Below, one piece after another: positions 6,618 through 12,110 of a stretch of 12,110 nucleotides of DNA. Origin of the DNA: Chloroflexota bacterium (lineage in GTDB: Bacteria; Chloroflexota; Limnocylindria; Limnocylindrales; CSP1-4). The notes under the pieces were generated by a model. That model did not search any database and was not told where the DNA came from. It was given only the letters and a program-made list of their open reading frames with translations. The stretch is taken from positions 1-12,110 of the forward strand of contig PMIQ01000091.1 of assembly GCA_003157175.1 (NCBI GenBank), given 5' to 3'. Numbering within the stretch: the stretch's first letter is position 1; every line of letters starts with the position of its first letter. The translations under genes were made by a program, and so were the position numbers.

Positions 6618-7674
6618 CCAGATGCGCCCGAAGCTCCGGATCCGTGGCCAGCCGCGCGAGAGCGGCCGCGAAAGCCGCCTCGTCGTCGACCGGCACGAGC
6701 AGACCGCTCTCGCCGTCCTCGACCACTTCGTCCGTGCCCCCGGCCCGAGTCGCGACAATCGGCAATGCGGCGGCCGCGGCCTCGATCACGGCGTTAGGGG
6801 CGCCTTCGGTCTCCGAGGCATGGGCGAAGACGTCGAAGGCGCCGTACAGCCGCCGGGCGTCGAGCTCGCGGCCGTGCAGTCGGACGATGTCGGCCAGCCC
6901 CAGCTCGGCCACGAGCGCCTCGAGCACCGGCCTGTGCGTCCCCTCCCCGACGAAGACGAAGCGCAGCTCCGGCAGGCGGTGGCGCAGACTCGCCGCGATC
7001 CGCAGCACAAGCTCGATGCCCTTTCGGGGCTTGTAGTTGGCGACGCTGCCGACGATCAGATCATCGGGTCCGAAACCCCAGCCGGCTCGGATCGCCGCCC
7101 GCTCCGACGGCGCCATCGGAGGCGGCATGACCACGCCGTTGTGGATGACCCTGATCCGGGCCGGGTCCAGGTGCTCGTGCCGGATCGCGTCGTCCCGAAC
7201 GGCTTCGCCGACGGCGACGATCGCATCGGACCGCCGGCGCGCCAGGGCGTCGAGGAAACGCTCGATGGCGCCCATGTGGGGCTGGCCTTCGGTCATGAAG
7301 TGGCGGCCCGAGAGCATCACCGGTGCGCCGGAGAGGGGCCGAACCAGGGCGGTGACCACATAGGCGTGGAACAGCCAGCCATCGACGATGTCGTAGTGGC
7401 CGCGGCGCAGCTCGGGCCCCAACCGAGCCACGTCCAACATCCACCGCATGAAATGCAGGCGGCTCTTTCTCCGTCCCCACCCGAGCACACGGACTCTGGC
7501 CCCGGCCGCCTCGAACGCGGGGGCGGCCGGTCCGGCCTCGGTCAGAAGCACCATCTCGATCTCGAACCGGTCCCGGGGCAACCCCTTGACCAGGGCAAGC
7601 ATTCGACGCTCCGCGCCGCCCGTGTACAACGCCCCGGTGACGTACGCCACCCTGAGCGGCCGGCGCGGGCTCAC
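6508..7674 (-). CDS. GT4-family glycosyltransferase, tandem paralog 2
   Basis: GT-B type glycosyltransferase of 388 residues. The N-terminal glycine loop is YVTGALYTGGAERRM (11-25); the C-terminal domain has RKGIELVL at 217-224, VGEG at 242-245 and E-x7-E at Glu290/Glu298 (EGAPNAVIE). It is the closest relative of the following gene, especially in the donor domain and in a shared 3' DNA segment, and a more distant relative of the preceding one. The 90s to 140s region differs most between the paralogs, as expected where acceptor specificity is set. GTG start at 7672-7674 lies in a GTGA overlap with the preceding stop, with AAGGGG at 7683-7688 eight bases upstream. It ends in ERKGVRR, whose AAG-GGA codons form the next ribosome site. 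Predicted role is one sugar-addition step in lipid-linked glycan assembly; donor and linkage cannot be read from the sequence. Confidence 0.92.
   Translation of the reverse strand: MSPRRPLRVAYVTGALYTGGAERRMLALVKGLPRDRFEIEMVLLTEAGPAAPAFEAAGARVRVLGWGRRKSRLHFMRWMLDVARLGPELRRGHYDIVDGWLFHAYVVTALVRPLSGAPVMLSGRHFMTEGQPHMGAIERFLDALARRRSDAIVAVGEAVRDDAIRHEHLDPARIRVIHNGVVMPPPMAPSERAAIRAGWGFGPDDLIVGSVANYKPRKGIELVLRIAASLRHRLPELRFVFVGEGTHRPVLEALVAELGLADIVRLHGRELDARRLYGAFDVFAHASETEGAPNAVIEAAAAALPIVATRAGGTDEVVEDGESGLLVPVDDEAAFAAALARLATDPELRAHLGAAARQRAATVFGMDRMVAEFAALYEELAERKGVRR
6519..6525 (-). promoter_or_regulatory. Ribosome binding site inside the preceding gene's C-terminal codons
   Basis: AAGGGAG on the minus strand, seven bases before the GTG at 6509-6511, made by the Lys-Gly-Val codons of the KGVRR tail of the second tandem glycosyltransferase. 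Confidence 0.75.
7032..7086. repeat. 55-bp exact repeat shared by tandem paralogs, copy 2
   Basis: Partner of 5869-5923, in the matching position of the second tandem glycosyltransferase. The first paralog encodes a closely related protein segment here (GWGFGP becomes AWGFGP, and IVGSV becomes VVGCV) with clearly different DNA. Confidence 0.85.
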
Positions 7675-8846
7675 CGTCGGATCCCCTTGGACTCAGCCAT
7701 CTCTTCATAGAGGGCGGCCGTGTCCGCGACGAACTGCTCGGCGCTGAACAGCCGCTCGGCGCGATCGCGCGCCGCCGCCCCGAACGTCTTGCGCATCTCT
7801 CCGTCGGAGAGCATGCGCATCAACGCGGCGGAGAACGCCGCTTCGTCGTTGATCGCCACCAGCAACCCGCCCTCGCCATCGATCACCACTTCGCGGGTCC
7901 CACCGGCCCCAGTGGCAACGATCGGACGGCCGGCCGCCGCAGCCTCGATCGCCGCGTTTGGCCCGCCCTCGCTTTCCGAGGCGTGGGCGTAGATGTCGAA
8001 GGCGCCGTACAGTCGCCGGGCATCGAGCTCCCGGCCGTGCAGTCGGACGATGTCGCCGACGTGGAGGTCCGCGATCATTCGCTCGAGAGTCGGGCGCAGC
8101 TCACCTTCGCCGACGAGAACGAGCCGCAGATGCGGCGCTTTCGATCGCAGGTCCGCTGCGACGCGGAGCAGCAGCTCGAGCCCCTTGGCCGGTTTGTAGT
8201 TGGCGACGCAGCCGACCACGAGATCGTCGGGCCCGAAGCCCCAGGCCGCCCGGATCGCCGAGCGCTCGGAAGGCGGCATCGGCGGCGGAAGAACGACACC
8301 GTTGCGGATGACGCGCGTCTTCGCCGGCTCGATGTGCTCGTGCCGGATGACGTCGTCTCGAACCGCCTCCGAGGCCGCGACGACGACGTCGGACGAACGG
8401 CGAGCCTGCCCGTCCAGGAACCGATCCAGGGGTCCGAAGCGCTCCTTGTAGTCGTCCATTCGCTCTCGACCGGCGATCAGGATCGGGGTTCCGGACAGGC
8501 GCTGGGTCAACGCCGCGAGCGCCGCGGCGTTGAAGAGCAAGGCGTGGATTATGTCGTAGTGGCCGGCCCGAAGCTGCGGTCCAAGCCGCGCGACGTCCCA
8601 GCCCCAGCGCAGCCGGTGGAGTCGGCCGTGGCGCGACGGCCAGCCGAGGACTCGGATGCGAGAGCCGGTCGCCTCGGCCGCGGGGCCCAGAGCTCCAGCG
8701 TGCATGAGCAACACGAACTCGGTCTGGTACCGATCGCGGTCCAGCCTCTCGGCGAGCAATATCATCTTGCGCTCCGCCCCGCCGACATCCAGCGACGGCG
8801 TGAGAAACGCGATCCGCAGCGGCCGGCGGCCCAGCGGCTCGCTCAT
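7671..8846 (-). CDS. GT4-family glycosyltransferase, tandem paralog 1
   Basis: GT-B type glycosyltransferase of 391 residues, three residues longer at the N-terminus than its two downstream paralogs and the most divergent of the three. Glycine loop FLTPSLDVGGAERKM at 14-28; donor domain with AKGLELLL at 220-227, VGEGE at 245-249 and E-x7-E at Glu293/Glu301 (EGGPNAAIE). It shares the invariant DIVRL...YGAFD block and the GVVxPPPMxPSER linker (about 183-195) with the others. The ATG at 8844-8846 overlaps the flippase stop (ATGA); GAGG about ten bases upstream is a plausible ribosome site. It ends in ESKGIRR. Order in the operon suggests, but does not prove, that it is the oldest member of a local duplication series. 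Predicted to add one sugar to the lipid-linked unit. Confidence 0.92.
   Translation of the reverse strand: MSEPLGRRPLRIAFLTPSLDVGGAERKMILLAERLDRDRYQTEFVLLMHAGALGPAAEATGSRIRVLGWPSRHGRLHRLRWGWDVARLGPQLRAGHYDIIHALLFNAAALAALTQRLSGTPILIAGRERMDDYKERFGPLDRFLDGQARRSSDVVVAASEAVRDDVIRHEHIEPAKTRVIRNGVVLPPPMPPSERSAIRAAWGFGPDDLVVGCVANYKPAKGLELLLRVAADLRSKAPHLRLVLVGEGELRPTLERMIADLHVGDIVRLHGRELDARRLYGAFDIYAHASESEGGPNAAIEAAAAGRPIVATGAGGTREVVIDGEGGLLVAINDEAAFSAALMRMLSDGEMRKTFGAAARDRAERLFSAEQFVADTAALYEEMAESKGIRR
7683..7688 (-). promoter_or_regulatory. Ribosome binding site inside the preceding gene's C-terminal codons
   Basis: AAGGGG on the minus strand, eight bases before the GTG at 7672-7674, formed by the Lys-Gly codons of the KGIRR tail of the first tandem glycosyltransferase. 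Confidence 0.7.
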
Positions 8847-10438
8847 CGAGCGCCCGCCTCGAACGTGCGCCCGAACCGGCGAGCCACCGCCTCCAGGACG
8901 GGGCGCAGCTCATCGAGGCGCAGGAGTCGCGCCATGGCCAGGTATGCGCCGACCCCGAACGCCGCCAGCACCACGAGGGCTCCGACCGCCCCGAACAAGC
9001 TGAGCTTTGGCATCAGCGCCCAAACAACGACCGCAACGACGGCCCCGGGCACCAGGCTTGCGACCAGCGACCGCGCGGTGGTCGAGACGATCGGGCGAAT
9101 GGCGAAGTCGGGCTCCCAACGATGCAGCTGCACCGCCAGCACGGACGCGACGATCGCGATTGTCACCGAGGTCGACAGGGCCACGCCGGCGACTCCGATC
9201 GTCAGCCCGAACACGAGGTCGAGGATAACGTTGAGGGCCGCGTTCAGGCCGGCGGCGAGCGCTATCAAGCCGCCCCGGCGCCGGGCGTTGTGCGCACCCG
9301 TCAGGACGGGTTGGACCATCGTGAGCAGGATCATCGGCGCCAGGGCGGCGACCACGACCGACGTGGTCCGCGTCGCGGTCGCATCGAATGCGCCCCGTTC
9401 GAAGGCCACCTGAACGACCAGCGGCGCGAGCGCCGCGGCGGCAACGACGACCGGCATGAAGAGCACGATCGTGTACCGGAGCGCCCGCTCGGCGCCCTGT
9501 CCCAGACCGGCCCGCGAGGGTTGCGCAAGATGCACCAGCGTGGGATAGAGAACCAGCATCCAGGCGGTGTTGAGCGACCCGATCGATTCCAGCACCACCA
9601 GCTGCCCGTAGTTGAGCGAGCTGACGGCGCCCGGGCCCAGGATCGACGCCGTGGCCCTGTCGGCGAGCAGGTTGAACTGGACCACAGTGGCCCCGGCCAG
9701 CAGCGGCAGGGCGTGGCGGACGAACCGCTCCAGCTGATCTCGATCGTAGGTGAGCGCCAGCCTGGGGCGGAGACCCCTGACGACCAGATAGCCGGCCACG
9801 AGCGCAATCGTGGCCACGTAGCCCAGGTCCAGGCCCAGGGCGACACCCTGCAGGCCCATCGAGCCCCAGAAGGCCACGGTGACCGCAAACGAGACAATCG
9901 GGTTCAGGGCCAGGCCGAACGCGATCGGGGCGAAGAGGCGATCGGCCTGACACAGCGTTGCCAGCGTGACCCACAGCACGGACAAACCGAGGATCGGAGC
10001 CACGATCCGGAGGAACTCGACCGCGTCCTGGCTGGTCTCCGTGGCCAGCCCCGGGCCCGAGACGGCGACGGCCTGAACGGGGAACAGGTACAAGAGCCCC
10101 ATCCCGAGCACGGCGACGATCGCCGACCAGGTCAGGACGAAGCCCGCGAACCGGGACGCCTCCACTCGGCCGCGCCCGGCCGCGATCTCGAGGTAGGCCG
10201 GCACAGTGGCCTGTCGGAGGCCGCTGGAAATGATCGCCCCGACGATGACAGGCAGCACCTGGGCCACCAGCAAAGCGTCGAGGTCGGGCGACGTACCGAC
10301 GCGGGCAGCCACGAAGAGGGTCCTGATGAGGGCGAACACCTGACCGACCAGGCCGCCGACGGTCACCAGCGCGGTCGGCCGTCCCAGCGATCCCAGCGAA
10401 AGGGACGGTCCCGTCTCCTGGACGTCCAACGCCGCCAT
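8843..10438 (-). CDS. MurJ/MVN-type lipid-linked glycan flippase
   Basis: Polytopic membrane protein of 531 residues with about fourteen hydrophobic segments, matching the MVN (MurJ) family of the MOP exporters, which move lipid-linked sugars across the cytoplasmic membrane. Family hallmarks visible: DRATASILGPGAVSSLNYG at 260-278, AFERGAFDATAT at 345-356 and the repeated FGLTIGVAGVALSTSV at 410-425; charged Arg39 and Arg75 lie in the N-lobe. It sits between sugar-nucleotide genes and four glycosyltransferases and is the only transporter in the window, so its likely cargo is the glycan unit made here, not lipid II (inference). The ATG at 10436-10438 directly abuts the TAG of the preceding gene, with no convincing ribosome site upstream, so translation probably depends on reinitiation. 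A true peptidoglycan MurJ cannot be excluded from sequence, but these usually lie elsewhere in the genome. Confidence 0.88.
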   Translation of the reverse strand: MAALDVQETGPSLSLGSLGRPTALVTVGGLVGQVFALIRTLFVAARVGTSPDLDALLVAQVLPVIVGAIISSGLRQATVPAYLEIAAGRGRVEASRFAGFVLTWSAIVAVLGMGLLYLFPVQAVAVSGPGLATETSQDAVEFLRIVAPILGLSVLWVTLATLCQADRLFAPIAFGLALNPIVSFAVTVAFWGSMGLQGVALGLDLGYVATIALVAGYLVVRGLRPRLALTYDRDQLERFVRHALPLLAGATVVQFNLLADRATASILGPGAVSSLNYGQLVVLESIGSLNTAWMLVLYPTLVHLAQPSRAGLGQGAERALRYTIVLFMPVVVAAAALAPLVVQVAFERGAFDATATRTTSVVVAALAPMILLTMVQPVLTGAHNARRRGGLIALAAGLNAALNVILDLVFGLTIGVAGVALSTSVTIAIVASVLAVQLHRWEPDFAIRPIVSTTARSLVASLVPGAVVAVVVWALMPKLSLFGAVGALVVLAAFGVGAYLAMARLLRLDELRPVLEAVARRFGRTFEAGAR

Positions 10439-11404
10439 CTAGGCCGGCATCGAATTGGGGCCCGCCTTTGCCGCGGCCGCCTCGCGATAGGCGGCGACGC
10501 AGCGGGCGACGCCCTCCTCGAATGGGACCACCACGGCGTACCCGAGTCGATTCCGAGCGACGCTTATGTCCGCTTGCGAGAACGGCACGTCGCCCGCCCG
10601 CCCCGGCTCGAAGATCGGTCGCAGGTCGCAACCGACCTCGCGCTCGATGGCCGCCAGAAGGTCCAGCAGCGAGTGCTGTTCGCCACAGCCGATGTTGCAG
10701 GTCAGCCCCGACACACCGGTCGCGGACGCGGCGAGGAGATTGGCGGAAACCACGTTGTCCACGTAAGTGAAGTCGCGCGACTGAGTACCGTCTCCGTACA
10801 CCGCGGGCCGGCCCCCGGACAGCGCCGCGGTGATGAACCGCGGAACCGCCGCGGCGTACTCGCTGTTGGGGTCCTGGCCCGGCCCGAAGACGTTGAAGTA
10901 GCGCAGCGCCACCGTCTCGACCCCGTACAACTCGCCCAGATTGTGCAGGTAGAACTCGGCGGCCAGCTTGCCGATGGCGTACGGCGAACGGGGCCGCGGG
11001 GTCTGCGTCTCGCGCCGCGGCAACTCGGGGCTGTCTCCGTACACGGACGAGGACGCCGCGAAGACCACCCGGCGCACTCGGTTTCGAGCGGCGGCCAGCA
11101 CCACCTCGATCGTCCCGGACGTGTTCACTTCGTTGGATCGGCGGGGCTCTCGAACCGATCGAGTCACGGACGGCAGACCGGCCTGGTGAAATACGATCTC
11201 GCAACCGCGTGTCGCCCTGTCGAGGGCCGCCCCATCGCGAACGTCCGCCTCTACGAGCTCGATCCGCCCGTCGAATGGCGCCAGACGCTCGCGGAACCCC
11301 GTTTCGAAGTCGTCGATCACGGCGACCTCATCGCCCCGATCCAGCAGCGCTCGGACGAGGTGGTGGCCGATGAAACCCGCACCGCCCGTCACCAGCGCTC
11401 TCAC
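10439..11404 (-). CDS. WbpP/Gne-like NDP-sugar 4-epimerase (extended SDR)
   Basis: Cytosolic epimerase of 321 residues. Motifs: GGAGFIG at 7-13, Asp31/32 for NAD, HQAGLPSV at 73-80, SSS at 118-120, Tyr142 and Lys146 (YAIGK), RYFNVFGPGQDPNSEYAA at 168-185 and RDFTYVDNVV at 210-219. The FNVFGxxQDPxxxYAA block is typical of the UDP-N-acetylglucosamine/uronate 4-epimerase group (WbpP, TviC-like), so the probable reaction is Glc/Gal-type inversion at C4 of a UDP-HexNAc or UDP-uronic acid. Pairing with the preceding nucleotide-sugar dehydrogenase fits a UDP-uronic or aminouronic acid route. The GTG at 11402-11404 is chosen for its position and a strong AAGGAG (11410-11415) five bases upstream. It differs clearly from the second epimerase of the locus despite the same length. 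Final residues (about 308-321) are Ala-rich and not conserved in the family. Confidence 0.9.
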   Translation of the reverse strand: MRALVTGGAGFIGHHLVRALLDRGDEVAVIDDFETGFRERLAPFDGRIELVEADVRDGAALDRATRGCEIVFHQAGLPSVTRSVREPRRSNEVNTSGTIEVVLAAARNRVRRVVFAASSSVYGDSPELPRRETQTPRPRSPYAIGKLAAEFYLHNLGELYGVETVALRYFNVFGPGQDPNSEYAAAVPRFITAALSGGRPAVYGDGTQSRDFTYVDNVVSANLLAASATGVSGLTCNIGCGEQHSLLDLLAAIEREVGCDLRPIFEPGRAGDVPFSQADISVARNRLGYAVVVPFEEGVARCVAAYREAAAAKAGPNSMPA

Positions 11405-11480
11405 AGACTCTCCTTCGCGACTGCGGTGGCGGCGATTCCTGCCCGGACTGTTCCTACCCCGATGAGAAGCGAACCCAGCC
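11405..11480 (-). promoter_or_regulatory. 76-bp intergenic stretch with strong ribosome binding site
   Basis: This is the largest gap between genes in the window. It holds AAGGAG at 11410-11415, five bases before the GTG of the epimerase. I see no clear -10/-35 pair, hairpin or operator; a weak internal promoter cannot be excluded. Co-directional genes on both sides make read-through from the dehydrogenase likely. Confidence 0.6.
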
Positions 11481-12110
11481 TCAGAGCGACACGATGCGGT
11501 CGGATTCCACGGCGCTCAGCGCGTTCCGCGTGTCGAGCACGACGCCCACCTGCCCGGCCAGGGCAACGTAGTCGATGCTCGAATGGGGCGTTATCACGAC
11601 GGCGGCATCGGCCCCGACTGCACCCGCAGGCCAGACCCTATCGAGTGGGACGGATGGCCGCAGGACCCCGTCGACGATGATCCCGGTGGCCAGCGGATCG
11701 TGGACCAGAACCTGTGCTCCACGTGACTCGAGCTCGTGGATCACGCCGATCGCAGGAGAGTGGCGCGCGTCGGCGATGTCCGGCTTGTACGCCAGACCCA
11801 CGACAATCACCCGCGCTCCGGTCATGACGCGGCCGCGCTCGGCGAGCAGAGCCGCCAGCCGATCCGCCACGTGCCCGGGCATTCGTCCGGTGGCTCGGAA
11901 CGAGGCCGCGATCACGTCGGAGACCAGGCCCTTACGCTCTGCCGCCGCCTGAAGGTAGCGCGGCGAGACGGGGATGCAGTCGCCGCCGATGCCGGGTCCG
12001 GGGAAATGAGCCATGAACGCGAATGGCTTGCTGGCGGCGGCCTGGATCACGTTCCAGGGGTTGACCCCGAATCGGTCGCACAGAACGGCCATTTCGTTGA
12101 CGAAGCTGAT
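11481..12110 (-). CDS. Nucleotide-sugar 6-dehydrogenase (UDP-Glc/GDP-Man DH family), C-terminal part
   Basis: The open frame runs off the window edge, so only the last 209 residues are visible (first visible ISFVNEM). NAD-dependent enzymes of this family oxidise C6 of a UDP- or GDP-sugar twice to give a uronic acid. Visible landmarks, numbered from the first visible residue: helical centre with NEMAVLCDRFGV (5-16); catalytic-cysteine motif PGPGIGGDCIPV (37-48), Cys45 being the nucleophile; then the UDP-binding C-terminal domain with VGLAYKPDIADARHSPA (about 103-119) and LDTRN near the end. The KPFAFM...GPGIGG form resembles the WecC/WbpA/TviB-type UDP-HexNAc dehydrogenases more than plain UDP-glucose dehydrogenase, but the missing N-terminal domain would help decide. 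The usual His or Ser before the cysteine is Asp here. Its neighbour downstream is a WbpP-like epimerase, a common pairing for making UDP-uronic or aminouronic acids. Confidence 0.9.
   Translation of the reverse strand: MSFVNEMAVLCDRFGVNPWNVIQAAASKPFAFMAHFPGPGIGGDCIPVSPRYLQAAAERKGLVSDVIAASFRATGRMPGHVADRLAALLAERGRVMTGARVIVVGLAYKPDIADARHSPAIGVIHELESRGAQVLVHDPLATGIIVDGVLRPSVPLDRVWPAGAVGADAAVVITPHSSIDYVALAGQVGVVLDTRNALSAVESDRIVSL

Noticed and set aside
5657..7036. Plus-strand open frame of 459 codons across two glycosyltransferases, with a near-repeated internal protein segment
   Set aside because: The internal repeat is only the antisense image of the tandem glycosyltransferase duplication; no motifs or ribosome site support a gene.
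8910..11204. Minus-strand open frame of 764 codons overlapping flippase and epimerase in another frame
   Set aside because: Low-complexity Arg/Gly/Pro composition typical of an out-of-frame shadow; the overlapping frames carry clear MurJ and SDR motifs.
11405..11480. Promoter for a separate transcript starting at the epimerase
   Set aside because: No convincing -10/-35 elements or operator-like palindrome are visible; only the ribosome site can be supported.
9122..11680. Very long plus-strand open frame (852 codons) antisense to the flippase and epimerase
   Set aside because: It is rich in Arg, Gly, Gln and His with no family motif, runs opposite genes with full sets of conserved motifs, and is what the complement of high-GC coding DNA looks like.

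Overview
This is a GC-rich window (well over 60% G+C by eye) with nine protein genes, all on the minus strand and packed almost without gaps. High GC, frequent GTG starts and the protein types fit Actinobacteriota or Chloroflexota (soil or sediment type), but nothing in the window fixes the taxon. The locus reads as a surface-glycan (exopolysaccharide, O-antigen-like or teichuronic-acid-like) biosynthesis operon, transcribed from high to low coordinates.

Layout in transcription order: (i) the C-terminal part of a nucleotide-sugar 6-dehydrogenase, cut by the window edge (11481-12110); (ii) a WbpP/Gne-like NDP-sugar 4-epimerase with its own strong ribosome binding site (10439-11404); (iii) a MurJ/MVN-type lipid-linked glycan flippase (8843-10438); (iv) three tandem, paralogous GT4 glycosyltransferases (7671-8846, 6508-7674, 5345-6511); (v) a fourth, more distant GT4 enzyme (4134-5348); (vi) a MraY/WecA-like polyprenyl-phosphate sugar-1-phosphate transferase (3049-4137); (vii) a second extended-SDR NDP-sugar epimerase/dehydratase (2087-3052); (viii) an OafA-like acyltransferase fused to an SGNH domain (67-2067). 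A GC-rich hairpin directly after the last stop codon (41-66) probably marks the end of the transcription unit.

Inferred working model: the dehydrogenase and the two epimerases supply activated sugars, possibly including a uronic acid; the MraY/WecA-like enzyme loads the first sugar phosphate on polyprenyl phosphate; four GT4 enzymes extend the unit on the cytoplasmic face; the MurJ-like protein flips it; the membrane acyltransferase decorates it with acyl (probably acetyl) groups outside. No Wzy-type polymerase, ligase or chain-length regulator is in the window; they may lie outside it.

The unusual features are in how the genes are joined. Six consecutive junctions are 4-base ATGA/GTGA overlaps. 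In the glycosyltransferases the last codons (Lys/Arg-Gly-Val/Ile...) also form the Shine-Dalgarno sequence of the next gene. One of these junctions (5306-5347) is present as about three tandem 15-bp copies, each with an in-frame start and an upstream-frame stop. The last two of the three paralogs share a 115-bp nearly identical segment running across the gene boundary, which suggests recent duplication or gene conversion. I see no mobile element, tRNA, rRNA or CRISPR array. Apart from these junctions the locus is a conventional glycan cluster, and I do not see clear evidence of a wholly new system.
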